Below, piece by piece: positions 42,296-53,569 of a DNA stretch of 64,000 bases; position 1 is the stretch's first letter; each line of letters starts with the position of its first letter. A program made the position numbers and the translations under genes. The stretch spans positions 62,001-126,000 of the forward strand of contig NZ_JAVAMA010000013.1 of the NCBI RefSeq assembly GCF_030730875.1, read 5' to 3'. The stretch comes from Sphingomonas sp. DG1-23 (GTDB lineage Bacteria; Pseudomonadota; Alphaproteobacteria; Sphingomonadales; Sphingomonadaceae). Under the pieces are notes generated by a model. It was given only the letters and a program-made list of their open reading frames with translations, was not told the DNA's origin and ran no database searches.

Positions 42296-43390
42296 ATGTT
42301 GCACCGCACCTATTCCGAAACCGCACGACACATCCTCAGCTACGCCCAGACGATGCAGGGCGGCGGGGTGGAACGTGCGTTGCTGCGCATGACCGAGGGC
42401 TGGCTGCGCGCCGGCCGGCGGGTGACGCTGGTGCTCGGCAGTGACGCGGGCCCGCTGGCCGCGGAAATCCCGCAAGGCGCGGAGCTGATCCATCTCGGCG
42501 ATGCGCGCTATTCGGCGCTGTTCGGGCTCGCCGGACAAGTTCGGCAGGCGGCGCCCGACCTGATCTTCTGCCCGGGCAATCATTATAGCGCGATCGCGGC
42601 GCTGACCCGGCTGCGGCTGGGGCGCGCCGCTCCGCCGATCGTCGCCAAGGTGTCGAACGCTTTGGTCCGTCCCGAGCAGGGCGGCCTGGAAGCCTGGGCC
42701 TATCGCCGCTGGCTGCGGCTCCACCCGCACTTTCTCGATCATGTCGTCGCGATGACCCCCGCGATGGCGGCCGAAGCGATCGCCGAGATGCACGTGCCGG
42801 CCGAGCGGGTGAGCGTGATCGCCAACCCGCCCGCCTTGCCGCGCCTCGACGCGGCGCCGGTGCCGCTACCCGAGGGGCGCTATATCGTCGGGGTGGGCCG
42901 GCTCGAGCCGCAGAAGCGCTGGGATCGACTGATCGCCGCGCTGCCGCGGCTGGCCGACCAGGAGATCAAGCTGCTGATCCTTGGCGAGGGCAGCGTGCGC
43001 GGTGCGCTGGAGGCGCAGGTGGCAGCGCGGGGGCTCGGCGCGCGCGTGTCGATGCCGGGCCATGCCGGCGACCCGCTGCCGGCGCTGGCGGGGGCGGCGC
43101 TGGCGGTGCTGACTTCGGACTATGAAGGGGTGCCGGGGGTGCTGCGCGAGGCGTTGTCGGTGGGGACGCCGGTGGTTTCGACCGAATCGAGCGTCGCGGT
43201 GCGCGAGATCGTGACGGGGCCTGCGCTGGGCACGGTGATCGCGCGCGAGGATGCGGATGCGCTGGTCGCGGCACTCGACCATTGGCTCGCGCCCGGACGC
43301 GCCCGGCCGGCGCCGGTGGGGGCGACGGGCGATCCGATCGCGGAGTATCTGGCGTTGTTCGACCGGCTGCTTGCCGAGCGCCAACCTTGA
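42296..43390 (+). CDS. Glycosyltransferase family 4
   Basis: A 364-residue GT-B enzyme. LSYAQTMQGGGVERALLRM forms the N-terminal nucleotide loop with GGGVER; RYIVGVGRLEPQKRWDRLI starts the donor lobe and LTSDYEGVPGVLREALSVG is the GT4 E-x7-E motif with the E pair at positions typical for the family. The ATG before LHRTYSET has AAGGGCAG just upstream; the open frame continues further but reads as random sequence. Together with the divergent GT4/DUF2141/membrane unit it marks a small surface-glycan region. Followed by a palindromic repeat. Confidence 0.9.
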   Translation: MLHRTYSETARHILSYAQTMQGGGVERALLRMTEGWLRAGRRVTLVLGSDAGPLAAEIPQGAELIHLGDARYSALFGLAGQVRQAAPDLIFCPGNHYSAIAALTRLRLGRAAPPIVAKVSNALVRPEQGGLEAWAYRRWLRLHPHFLDHVVAMTPAMAAEAIAEMHVPAERVSVIANPPALPRLDAAPVPLPEGRYIVGVGRLEPQKRWDRLIAALPRLADQEIKLLILGEGSVRGALEAQVAARGLGARVSMPGHAGDPLPALAGAALAVLTSDYEGVPGVLREALSVGTPVVSTESSVAVREIVTGPALGTVIAREDADALVAALDHWLAPGRARPAPVGATGDPIAEYLALFDRLLAERQP

Positions 43391-43397
43391 AGGCGTT

Positions 43398-43475
43398 GTG
43401 CTCCTGCGGAAGCAGGAGCCCCGAGTCACGGGCGGTGCGCTTGCGCGCCTGGGGCTCCTGCTTTCGCAGGAGCAC
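43398..43475. repeat. GTGCTCCTGC palindromic repeat, copy 2
   Basis: GTGCTCCTGCGGAAGCAGGA at the left and TCCTGCTTTCGCAGGAGCAC at the right. The ends are near identical to the copies at 28062 and 59244; the centre differs. It sits between the convergent 3' ends of the GT4 and TonB receptor genes. Confidence 0.88.
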
Positions 43476-43490
43476 TGCGGCTCTCCCGCC

Positions 43491-45530
43491 TCAGCGCAAT
43501 CGATACCGCAATCCCAGCCAGAGCGTGCGCGGGGTGGCGCGCTCCACCACGCCGGGCCCGCTGATCCCCGCTTCGACGCGCGCATCGGTGAGGTTCTCGG
43601 CCCGCGCTTCGGCGACGAGGCTGCGGGTCAGCGGCAGGGCCGCCACGGCGTCGAAGGTAAGCGCGTCGGCGAGTTCGCGGCTGTTCTGGTCGTCCTCGAA
43701 CTGCGGCGAGGCGTAGCGCGCGGTGAGCGATGCGCCGCGATCGCCGCGATGCCATGCCAGCGTCGCCGAGGCCTGGTGCTGTGCGGTCTGTGCGGGGCGA
43801 AGCCCGTCGAGCGCTGCCGCCACGCCCGATGCGTGCACCCGCGAATCGGCAAAGGCATAAGACGCCGACAGGCTGACCGGTCCCGCCTCGAACCTGCCGT
43901 CGAGCTCGACTCCGCGCGCCTCGACTGCATCGAGATTTTGACGCTGGCGATAGACTCCCGCCGCCGAGACGAAGCCGACGCCGGGGAAGGCCCCGGGGCC
44001 GTTGGCGAGCGTCACATTGGCGATCGCATCGTCGAGCCGGTTCCAATAGCCAGTGGCGCGCAGGGTCAGCGCCGGGGCGAGGCGCCAGTCGAGCCCGATC
44101 TCGGCGCCGGTCAGCCGCTCGGGATCGAGCGCGGCGTTGGCGGCGGTGGCATCGGCGCCGACGCGGAACGGTCGGTAGAGTTCGTTGAGCGTCGGCAGCC
44201 GCCAGCCGCGATAGGCCGCCGTCCGCAAGGTGACTTGGCCTGCGGCGAAGGCAAGGCCGACCCGACCGGTCGCCTCGGTGCCGCTGCGGTCGGCGAAAGC
44301 AAGGTCGGTGAGCGCGGCACCGCCGGCAAGCGGCCGCTCGACCAGCGAGCCATCGGTGATCGTCCAGCGATCGAGCCGCCCGCCGGCGTTGAGGGTCAGC
44401 GCGCCGGCTTCGTAGCTCGCATCGAAGAAACCGCCCAAGGTGGCGCTCTCGCCGCCGGCGACGCGGCGGCGTGTCGGGGTGCCGGCGACGAAGGTGTACA
44501 GTTCCCGGGTTCGTCCCGAGACGTGTCGCACATCGCTGCCCAGCCGAAGCGTGATGCCGCCGCCGATCGGGGGAGCGATCTCGACGCGGCCGCCCATGCC
44601 GGTGGCGGGAACATTATATTGGTCGAGCGTCGGCGATGCGGCGGTCCGCGTATCATTGACGCTGGCGAAGCCGCTCGCGAACTGGCGGGTCTGCAGATAG
44701 GCCAGCGCCGACCAGCCCCAGCCACCGTTCTTGACGATCCGGATACTGGCATCGGCGCCGTCGCTGGCGACGCGGGTGAAATCCACGCCGCGATCGCGCA
44801 GGTCGGTGAAGCCGGAAACATTGGTCTGGAGCTCGGCGCCGCCGCCAAGATCCACGACGCCACGCAACGCAAGGCTAGCTTGCTCATAGGGCGCGGCACG
44901 ATCGGCGGGACCGCGATCCTCTGCGACCACGGGAATGAAACCGTCGCCGCGGGCATATTGGCCGGCGACCGTGACGAAGCCGCCGCCGAGTTTGGCCGAG
45001 GCGAGGGCAGTGGCGTCCATGCTGTCGCGGCTGCCATAGGCGGCGCGCAACTGGAGCGGACCGAGATTTTCGGGCGACCCGCTGGTCAGGTCGATCGTGC
45101 CGGCGAGCGCGCCGGGCCCGGCATAGCCGCTGCCGCCGCCACGGGTGATGCGGACCGCGGCGAGGCGTTCGGGCAGATAGGCCGGAAACGCCACCCAGCC
45201 GCCGAACGGGTCGGTCTGCGGTACGCCGTCGAGCATGACCAGAGCGCGGCTCGATGCGTTGCCGCCGAGGCCGCGCAGAGTCACCCCCTGGCTGGTCGGA
45301 TGCGCCGAGCGCGAATCGGAGCGGCGAAACTGCGCGACGCCGGCGGCGTCGCGCAGCGCGTCTTCGAGCCGGTTGCTCGCAGTGGCGGTCAGGCGCTCGC
45401 GGGGAATCACGACCACGTCGTACGCAGCCTCCCCCGGCGGCGCGTCGAGCCCGCGGCCGGTGACGATGATTTCGTTGGGGTCGGTCTGGGCAAAAGCGGG
45501 GGCGGCGACAAGGAGCGAGCCGATCGCCAT
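43491..45530 (-). CDS. TonB-dependent receptor
   Basis: A 679-residue outer-membrane receptor. Leader IGSLLVAAPAFAQ is followed by a TonB box-like EIIVTGRG and a plug with TSQGVTLRGLGGNASSR and ALVMLDGVPQTDPFGGW. Barrel strands follow, with GWRLPTLNELYRPFRVG matching the LNELY block, ending GLRYRLR without a final aromatic residue, unlike most receptors. It most resembles cobalamin/siderophore-type receptors of the BtuB-like class; ligand unknown. The start codon lies 8 bases inside the gap beside a palindromic repeat, and the frame stays open through the repeat, so the start is only probable. Confidence 0.88.
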   Translation of the reverse strand: MAIGSLLVAAPAFAQTDPNEIIVTGRGLDAPPGEAAYDVVVIPRERLTATASNRLEDALRDAAGVAQFRRSDSRSAHPTSQGVTLRGLGGNASSRALVMLDGVPQTDPFGGWVAFPAYLPERLAAVRITRGGGSGYAGPGALAGTIDLTSGSPENLGPLQLRAAYGSRDSMDATALASAKLGGGFVTVAGQYARGDGFIPVVAEDRGPADRAAPYEQASLALRGVVDLGGGAELQTNVSGFTDLRDRGVDFTRVASDGADASIRIVKNGGWGWSALAYLQTRQFASGFASVNDTRTAASPTLDQYNVPATGMGGRVEIAPPIGGGITLRLGSDVRHVSGRTRELYTFVAGTPTRRRVAGGESATLGGFFDASYEAGALTLNAGGRLDRWTITDGSLVERPLAGGAALTDLAFADRSGTEATGRVGLAFAAGQVTLRTAAYRGWRLPTLNELYRPFRVGADATAANAALDPERLTGAEIGLDWRLAPALTLRATGYWNRLDDAIANVTLANGPGAFPGVGFVSAAGVYRQRQNLDAVEARGVELDGRFEAGPVSLSASYAFADSRVHASGVAAALDGLRPAQTAQHQASATLAWHRGDRGASLTARYASPQFEDDQNSRELADALTFDAVAALPLTRSLVAEARAENLTDARVEAGISGPGVVERATPRTLWLGLRYRLR

Positions 45531-45538
45531 CCACAGTC

Positions 45539-45648
45539 CGTCACCCCGGCCGAAGTGCCGGGGCCCACTGCGCAGATAGCAAGACGCTGCATGCCGGAAG
45601 CGCATCCCTGGCCGCCTGGCGGACCCCGGCACTTCGGCCGGGGTGACG
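45539..45648. repeat. Palindromic repeat with CGTCACCCCGGCC ends, copy
   Basis: CGTCACCCCGGCCGAAGTGC and GCACTTCGGCCGGGGTGACG are 20-base outer arms. The sequence just outside, ATAATGTCGGTCACC, recurs at the copy at 57.7 kb. It separates maiA from the downstream TonB receptor on the same strand and would form a strong hairpin in a shared transcript. Confidence 0.85.
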
Positions 45649-45658
45649 ATAATGTCGG

Positions 45659-46279
45659 TCACCGAGGCGCGACGCGATCGGGGTGCGCGGCGGCGAAGGC
45701 TTCGAGCGCCATCGCCGCGGAATCGGCGGCGACCAGCCTCGGGAAGGCGTCGAGCGGGGTGCCGAAGCGGCGGGCGTTGAACATCTGGGGGACGAGGAAG
45801 ATGTCGGCCACGCCCGGCGCATCGCCGCCGAGGAAGGGCCCGTCGCCGGCCATCGCCTCGAGCGCGGCAAAGCCTTCGGCGATCCAGTGGCGGGTCCATT
45901 CGTCGCGCGCCTCGTCGTCGACCCCCATCGCCTTGAGCCGGCGCATCACGCGCAGATTGTTGAGCGGATGGGTGTCGGCGGCGATCACCAGGGCACGGGC
46001 GAGGGCTGCGGCGCGTTCGTCGGGATCGGCGGGGATCAGCCGCGGTTCGGGGTATCGCGCGTCGAGCCAGTCGATGATCGCGAGGCTCTGGGTCAGCACC
46101 TTGCCGTCGATTTCGAGCGCGGGAACGAAGCCCTGCGGGTTCAGCGCGAGATGCTCGGGCGAGCGCTGCTGGTTCTCGAGCAGCATCACGTCGCGGCGTT
46201 CATAGGCGAGGCCCTTCAGATTGAGCGCTATGCGGACGCGAAAGGCTGCGGACGAGCGGAAATAATCGTGAAGCAGCAT
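45659..46279 (-). CDS. maiA: Maleylacetoacetate isomerase (zeta-class GST)
   Basis: A 206-residue glutathione-dependent isomerase of tyrosine/homogentisate or gentisate breakdown. The zeta motif appears as FRSSAAFRVRIALNLKG: the serines are kept, but the usual Cys and Trp (SSCSWRVR) are Ala and Phe. The Cys is not essential in characterised enzymes, as I recall, so activity is plausible. NPQGFVPALEIDG binds glutathione and VADIFLVPQMFNA lies in the C-terminal domain. GGGAGG precedes the ATG. It starts 16 bases after the AI-2E transporter-family gene. No other gene of the pathway is in view. Confidence 0.88.
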   Translation of the reverse strand: MLLHDYFRSSAAFRVRIALNLKGLAYERRDVMLLENQQRSPEHLALNPQGFVPALEIDGKVLTQSLAIIDWLDARYPEPRLIPADPDERAAALARALVIAADTHPLNNLRVMRRLKAMGVDDEARDEWTRHWIAEGFAALEAMAGDGPFLGGDAPGVADIFLVPQMFNARRFGTPLDAFPRLVAADSAAMALEAFAAAHPDRVAPR

Positions 46280-46295
46280 GGTGCCTCCCCTTGGC

Positions 46296-47465
46296 TCAGG
46301 TAACGGGGGGCTGCCCCGGCGGTTCCGCGATCGTCGCCGTGCCGGCGACGGTATCGCGGTGGCGGATGCGCCAGTGGAAGCCGCGCGGCGCATTTTCCAC
46401 AGCCTTGGCGGCGCGTTCGGCCTCGCTTTCGAGCGCGACCTTGATCATCGCGACGATCGGGTCGGCGAGCGCCAGCCCCATCACCCCGAACAGGGTGCTG
46501 GCGAGGATCTGCGCCGACAGGGTCAGCGCCGGCGGCAAGTCGACGGTGCGCTTGGCGACGATCGGGATCAGCACATAGCCGTCGAAGGTCTGCACCCCGA
46601 AATAGATCGCGATCGCCCATAGCCCCTGGTCGACGCCGGCGCTGAACCCGACCGAGACCATCAGCACGCCGCTGATGAACGCGCCGATATTGGGGATGAA
46701 GGCGAGGATGCCGGTGATGATGCCGAGCAAAAGCGCCATCGGCACGCCGGCGATCGACAGCAGGATCCAGGTCAGCACGCCTTCGAACAGCATGCCGAGC
46801 AGACGCCCGGCGAGCAGCACGCGCAGCATCCGCGCCATCCGCGCGATCGTCACCGAGAAATCGTCGCGCGCGCCGACCGGCACCATCCATTGCAGCCCGC
46901 GCTCGTAGATCCGCGGCTCCAAAGCGACGAACAGCCCGATCGACATCACCATCAACAGGCTGGCGCCGGCGCCGAGAACGGTGCCCACCGCCGAGGTCAG
47001 CCGGCCGATCGAACCCAGCGCCTGTTGCGCCATGCCGCTGAGATCGGCGCGGCCGGGCATCAGCCCGAGGCCCGAGATCCATTCGACCACCCGATTGCCC
47101 TGCACCTCGAGCGTGGTGCGGAGCTGCTCGGCCTGCTGGGCGATCTGGACGCCGGTGAGATAGAAGACCCCGCCGATGAAGCCGAGCGCGAACAAAACCA
47201 CGATCAGGATGCGCAGGCCGCGCGGGATCGGCGCGACCCGGCCGAGCAATCGCGCGCCGCCGTCGAGCATCGAAGCGAAGACCAGTCCGCCGAAGATGAT
47301 CAGCAAAGGCTGGATCAGCAGCACCACCAACGCGGTGGCGATCGCCAGCCCGAACCATACCGAGGCGCGCTTGAGCTCGGCGCGCACGAGCGGATCGCGC
47401 AATTCGTTGGGGCCGGGCTGGTGGACGACCTGGACGCCTTCGCTTTGCGGAGAATCGGCGCTCAT
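46296..47465 (-). CDS. AI-2E family transporter (PerM-type)
   Basis: A 389-residue membrane protein with about eight helices and a long amphipathic central part (residues about 100-170, with QAEQLRTTLEVQGNRVVEWI). The C-terminal half GIITGILAFIPNIGAFISG and YVLIPIVAKRTVDLPPALTL are the family signature. Members transport autoinducer-2, ions or unknown solutes; no specific substrate is claimed. The start overlaps the lepB stop (ATGA), tying it to the pdxJ-acpS-lepB run. Confidence 0.9.
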   Translation of the reverse strand: MSADSPQSEGVQVVHQPGPNELRDPLVRAELKRASVWFGLAIATALVVLLIQPLLIIFGGLVFASMLDGGARLLGRVAPIPRGLRILIVVLFALGFIGGVFYLTGVQIAQQAEQLRTTLEVQGNRVVEWISGLGLMPGRADLSGMAQQALGSIGRLTSAVGTVLGAGASLLMVMSIGLFVALEPRIYERGLQWMVPVGARDDFSVTIARMARMLRVLLAGRLLGMLFEGVLTWILLSIAGVPMALLLGIITGILAFIPNIGAFISGVLMVSVGFSAGVDQGLWAIAIYFGVQTFDGYVLIPIVAKRTVDLPPALTLSAQILASTLFGVMGLALADPIVAMIKVALESEAERAAKAVENAPRGFHWRIRHRDTVAGTATIAEPPGQPPVT

Positions 47466-48343
47466 CGGGCCTCCTGCGTCGGGTGGAGCGACGTGCCGGC
47501 GCGGCCGCCGCGGAACGAAGCGGGCCAGCTCAGCGGGTTCCAGCTCGCGCTGCCGTCCAGTGAGAAAGTGAGGAATTCGGCGCGGCCGCCGATATTCTCC
47601 CACGGCACCGGCCCGCCGAGCCCGTTCTGCGCGATGGTGAAGCGGCTGTCGGCGCTGTTGTCGCGATTGTCGCCCATCAGGAACACCCGGCCCTGCGGCA
47701 CCTTGATCTCGGGATAATTGTCGCCGGGGCTCCAGCCGAGATCGACGGTGTCGTAGGATCGGCCTTCGGGCAGGGTCTCGCGGAAGATCGGCAGCCGGCA
47801 GACCGCCTTGCCCTCGGCCGTGCGGACGAGGCGGTCGCGATAATGGTCGGGGTCGCAGCGGGTGTTGGCGTCGACCGGAATGTCGCGGGTGCCCGCGGCG
47901 CGGCGCGGGATCGGCTTGCCGTTGAGCCAGACCACGCCTTCGCGCACTGCGATGCGGTCGCCCGGAAGCCCGATGACGCGCTTGATGTAATCGGTCTCGG
48001 TGCCCGGCGGGGTGACGATCACCACGTCGCCGCGCTTCGGCAGGCTGCCGAACAGCCGGCCCGGCATGAACGGCAGCAGATGGAAGGTCGGTGTGACGAA
48101 GCTGTAGCCATAGGGATATTTGGTGACGACCAGCCGGTCGCCGACCAGCAGCCCCGGCATCATCGATTCGGACGGGATGTAGAAGGGCTTGGCGACGAGG
48201 CTGTGGAAGCCGAGCACCGCGAGGATCAGCCAGAAGATTCCGCGCAATTCGGCCCACCAGTCGGTGCCGCGCCGCGCGTCCTTACCCTGTTCCTTGAAAT
48301 CGTCTTCGTGCGTCAACGCCAACTCGTCCGCGGCCATGGCCAT
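47462..48343 (-). CDS. lepB: Signal peptidase I
   Basis: A 293-residue inner-membrane serine peptidase that removes signal peptides. One helix near residues 33-51 (FWLILAVLGFHSLVAKPF) precedes the catalytic Ser in YIPSESMMPGLLVGD. The Lys of the Ser/Lys dyad is in DYIKRVIGLPGDRI, and FLMGDNRDNSADSR is the conserved box E. The true start is the ATG that shares a base with the acpS stop (TGATG). Many exported proteins in this window carry signals it would cut. Confidence 0.97.
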   Translation of the reverse strand: MAMAADELALTHEDDFKEQGKDARRGTDWWAELRGIFWLILAVLGFHSLVAKPFYIPSESMMPGLLVGDRLVVTKYPYGYSFVTPTFHLLPFMPGRLFGSLPKRGDVVIVTPPGTETDYIKRVIGLPGDRIAVREGVVWLNGKPIPRRAAGTRDIPVDANTRCDPDHYRDRLVRTAEGKAVCRLPIFRETLPEGRSYDTVDLGWSPGDNYPEIKVPQGRVFLMGDNRDNSADSRFTIAQNGLGGPVPWENIGGRAEFLTFSLDGSASWNPLSWPASFRGGRAGTSLHPTQEAR

Positions 48344-48756
48344 CAATCGTCCTTCCCGACCGCGATCGCCTCGATCATCACCATGGCGAACGCCCAGGGA
48401 TGATCGTCGGTCAGGGTGAGATGCACCTTCGCGACGTGGCCGTCGGGAGTGAGGGCGTCAAGCCTCGCTTTCGCTCCCCCGGTCAGCGCCAGCGTCGGCG
48501 CTCCCGAAGGCGCGTTGACGACACCGATGTCCTTGAGGAACACTCCCTGCTTGAACCCGGTTCCGACCGCCTTCGAAAAGGCTTCCTTGGCGGCGAAGCG
48601 CTTGGCGAGTGTCGCGGCGTAATTGTGCGGACGCCGGGCCGCCTTTTTGAGCTCGATCTCGGTGAAGGCGCGCTGCTCGAAGCGCGCGCCGAAACGGTCG
48701 AGCGAGGACTGGATCCGCTCGATGTTGCACAGGTCGGAGCCGAGGCCGAGGATCAT
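48343..48756 (-). CDS. acpS: Holo-[acyl-carrier-protein] synthase
   Basis: A 137-residue phosphopantetheinyl transferase that activates acyl carrier protein. [20 protein letters not shown] carries the first metal-binding Asp, [16 protein letters not shown] the second acidic residue with its KEA motif, and [20 protein letters not shown] the C-terminal strand. Length is typical. The start overlaps the 91-codon membrane gene by 4 bases and the end overlaps lepB, in the common pdxJ-acpS-lepB order of alphaproteobacteria. Confidence 0.97.
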   Translation of the reverse strand: MILGLGSDLCNIERIQSSLDRFGARFEQRAFTEIELKKAARRPHNYAATLAKRFAAKEAFSKAVGTGFKQGVFLKDIGVVNAPSGAPTLALTGGAKARLDALTPDGHVAKVHLTLTDDHPWAFAMVMIEAIAVGKDD

Positions 48757-49028
48757 GCGAGCAGGAGAAGATTAGAGTTCAGGACGGCGAGATTGAATGC
48801 GAAAAGCAGCATCAGAAGCAGGATCGCAGGCATCATTTTCCCCTCGCCCCGCAAAAGCGCAGTGCCCGCCAGGCCTACGATTTGCAGCGCCGGCCATAGC
48901 AAAAGGTCGAACCGGCTTGCCACGATCGCGTAAAATGTGAGCAATCCGGCATATGCCAGCCAGAGAATGTTGGCCCAGCGGAGGATCGTGTAGGTCGCCG
49001 CGACCGCAAATCCGGGCGCCGCGGTCAA
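48753..49028 (-). CDS. Small membrane protein between pdxJ and acpS
   Basis: About 91 residues with three hydrophobic helices: [40 protein letters not shown] and [20 protein letters not shown]. The only start near the pdxJ end is a TTG overlapping the pdxJ stop as TTGA, and the stop overlaps the acpS start as ATGA, so it is held in the operon by coupling on both sides. Base composition is slightly lower in GC than its neighbours. No family recognised; a link to lipid or precursor metabolism is only suggested by position. Confidence 0.6.
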   Translation of the reverse strand: MTAAPGFAVAATYTILRWANILWLAYAGLLTFYAIVASRFDLLLWPALQIVGLAGTALLRGEGKMMPAILLLMLLFAFNLAVLNSNLLLLA

Positions 49029-49753
49029 CGCGCCGAATCCATCAGCGCGCGCATCCGCCGGACCACCGGGGCGAGGCCGTCGAAGATCGCCTCGCCGATC
49101 AGGAAATGGCCGATGTTGAGTTCGGCCACCTGCGGGATCGCGGCGATGGGGACGACATTGTCGAAGGTCAGGCCGTGCCCGGCATGCGGCTCGAGCCCGG
49201 CCTTGACCGCGAGCGCCGCGGCATCGGCGATGCGGCGCAATTCTTCGGCGCGTTCGGCCTCGGCCAGCTCGCAATAGCGGCCGGTGTGCAGCTCGATCAC
49301 CGGCGCGCCGAGGCGCAGCGCGGCGTCGATCTGGCGCTCGTCGGGCTCGACGAATAGCGACACCCGGCAGCCGGCATCGCGCAATTTGGCCACCATCGGC
49401 GCGAGATGGTTATGCTGGCCCGCCGCATCTAGCCCGCCCTCGGTGGTGCGCTCCTCACGCTTTTCGGGAACGATGCACACGGCGTGCGGGCGATGGCGGA
49501 GCGCGATCGCGAGCATTTCCTCGGTCGCCGCCATTTCGAGGTTGAGCGGGATCGTCAGCTCGGCGGAGAGCCGGGCAATGTCGTCGTCGGTGATATGGCG
49601 GCGATCCTCGCGCAGATGCGCGGTGATTCCGTCGGCGCCCGCCTCGGCGGCGAGCAGGGCCGCGCGCACCGGATCGGGATAGCCCGACCCGCGCGCGTTC
49701 CGCACCGTCGCGACATGATCGATGTTGAGGCCGAGGCGCAGCTTGCCGGTCAT
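49025..49753 (-). CDS. pdxJ: Pyridoxine 5'-phosphate synthase
   Basis: A 242-residue TIM-barrel enzyme that condenses 1-deoxy-D-xylulose 5-phosphate with 3-amino-2-oxopropyl phosphate, the last ring-forming step of vitamin B6 synthesis. [17 protein letters not shown] is the conserved start with the catalytic Glu and His further on; [36 protein letters not shown] and [12 protein letters not shown] match the family loops in order. A hairpin-forming repeat sits 9 bases upstream of the ATG. Confidence 0.97.
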   Translation of the reverse strand: MTGKLRLGLNIDHVATVRNARGSGYPDPVRAALLAAEAGADGITAHLREDRRHITDDDIARLSAELTIPLNLEMAATEEMLAIALRHRPHAVCIVPEKREERTTEGGLDAAGQHNHLAPMVAKLRDAGCRVSLFVEPDERQIDAALRLGAPVIELHTGRYCELAEAERAEELRRIADAAALAVKAGLEPHAGHGLTFDNVVPIAAIPQVAELNIGHFLIGEAIFDGLAPVVRRMRALMDSAR

Positions 49754-49761
49754 CCGCCCAT

Positions 49762-49832
49762 CCGTTCGTTTCGAGCGAAGTCGAGAAACGCATCCCGAGA
49801 TCCCGTTTCTCGACTTCGCTCGAAACGAACGG
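49762..49832. repeat. Long perfect hairpin between pyrE and pdxJ
   Basis: CCGTTCGTTTCGAGCGAAGT and CGAGAAACG on the left are fully complementary to CGTTTCTCG and ACTTCGCTCGAAACGAACGG on the right: 29-bp arms and a 13-base loop. It lies 18 bases after the pyrE stop and 8 bases before the pdxJ ATG, so transcripts passing through would carry it right at the pdxJ ribosome-binding site. Confidence 0.88.
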
Positions 49833-49850
49833 GGAAGGGGCGGCTACAGC

Positions 49851-50435
49851 TCATGCCGCCGCCCTGCTTCCGGGCTTGATCGCCGGGATCGCCGCGAGCT
49901 CGGGCGGCAGCGCGTCGGGGGCGTAAACGGGGACATCGAGCTCGAGCAGCGCGAAGAAGGGAATGTCGAACGTCGCCTTGCCGCCCGAGCGATCGACCAA
50001 AGCCGCCATCGCGATCACTTCGCCGCCGGCTTCCTCGATCGCCTTGATCGCCTCGCGTGACGAGAGTCCGGTAGTGACGACGTCCTCCATCATCAGCACC
50101 TTTTGGCCCGATTCGAGGCGGAAGCCGCGGCGGAGCTCGAAGGTCCCGGTCGGGCGCTCCACGAACATCGCCGCGACGCCCAGCGCGCGCGCCATTTCGT
50201 GCCCGGCGATCACTCCGCCCATCGCCGGCGACACCACTGCCGAGATCTGTGTGCGCAGACCGGCCGGAATCTGCGCCACGAGCGCTTCGGCGAGCCGCGC
50301 GCCCCGCGCCGGGTCCATCAGCACGCGCGCGCATTGGAGATAACGCGAACTCCGGAGCCCCGAGGAAAGGATGAAATGACCCTCGAGCAGTGCGTCCGCG
50401 GCGCGGAACTCCGCCAGAATCTCGTCTCGGGTCAA
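49851..50435 (-). CDS. pyrE: Orotate phosphoribosyltransferase
   Basis: A 194-residue enzyme of pyrimidine synthesis that makes OMP from orotate and [24 protein letters not shown] is the N-terminal motif, and the PRPP loop is [40 protein letters not shown] holds the flexible catalytic loop residues. The TTG start gives the usual [10 protein letters not shown] and has AGGAG 8 bases upstream; a GTG three codons earlier would overlap that sequence. Probably first gene of the reverse-strand run to maiA, separated from pdxJ by a hairpin. Confidence 0.95.
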   Translation of the reverse strand: MTRDEILAEFRAADALLEGHFILSSGLRSSRYLQCARVLMDPARGARLAEALVAQIPAGLRTQISAVVSPAMGGVIAGHEMARALGVAAMFVERPTGTFELRRGFRLESGQKVLMMEDVVTTGLSSREAIKAIEEAGGEVIAMAALVDRSGGKATFDIPFFALLELDVPVYAPDALPPELAAIPAIKPGSRAAA

Positions 50436-50513
50436 CGCACGCACTCCTTCTGCTCCGGGCGGCGCAACTCTTAGGCGGGGCACCCCGCCGCCGCAACGGC
50501 CATGCAAAAAGGG

Positions 50514-50541
50514 TTGAGAATGGGCATGAGCCGCGTATAGG
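50514..50541 (+). promoter_or_regulatory. ctaC: Putative promoter of the cytochrome oxidase genes
   Basis: TTGAGA and TATAGG are spaced by 16 bases, close to the housekeeping sigma consensus, and lie 67 bases before the ctaC ATG in the region divergent from pyrE. A small hairpin, GGCGGGG-CA-CCCCGCC, lies upstream at 50474-50489. Inferred from sequence only. Confidence 0.4.
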
Positions 50542-50608
50542 CCGCTGACTCGGTTCCTTTTCCTTTCTTGCCGACGGCGCAGCCACGCCAACAGGGTGAA
50601 AATAGACG

Positions 50609-53432
<2,824 letters not shown>

Positions 53433-53458
53433 GCCCTCGGCCGAAAGACGCACGCAAG

Positions 53459-53491
53459 CGCCCCGGAGGAAACTTCGGGGCGTTTTCGTTT
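53459..53491 (+). terminator. Intrinsic terminator after ctaD
   Basis: CGCCCCGGAG-GAAA-CTTCGGGGCG is a 10-bp stem (one G-T pair) with a GAAA loop, followed by TTTTCGTTT. This is a textbook rho-independent signal 26 bases after the ctaD stop. Confidence 0.85.
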
Positions 53492-53569
53492 GCCAGAACG
53501 GGCCCGGGCGCGACATTGGTTCGTTGAGGCGAAACGGCGGATTCGGCCGGCGCGCGTGAAAGGTCGACA

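Noticed and set aside
43251-46205. A forward open frame of 984 codons across the TonB receptor and maiA
   Set aside because: Antisense shadow of two well-supported genes, with no domain, leader or ribosome-binding site.
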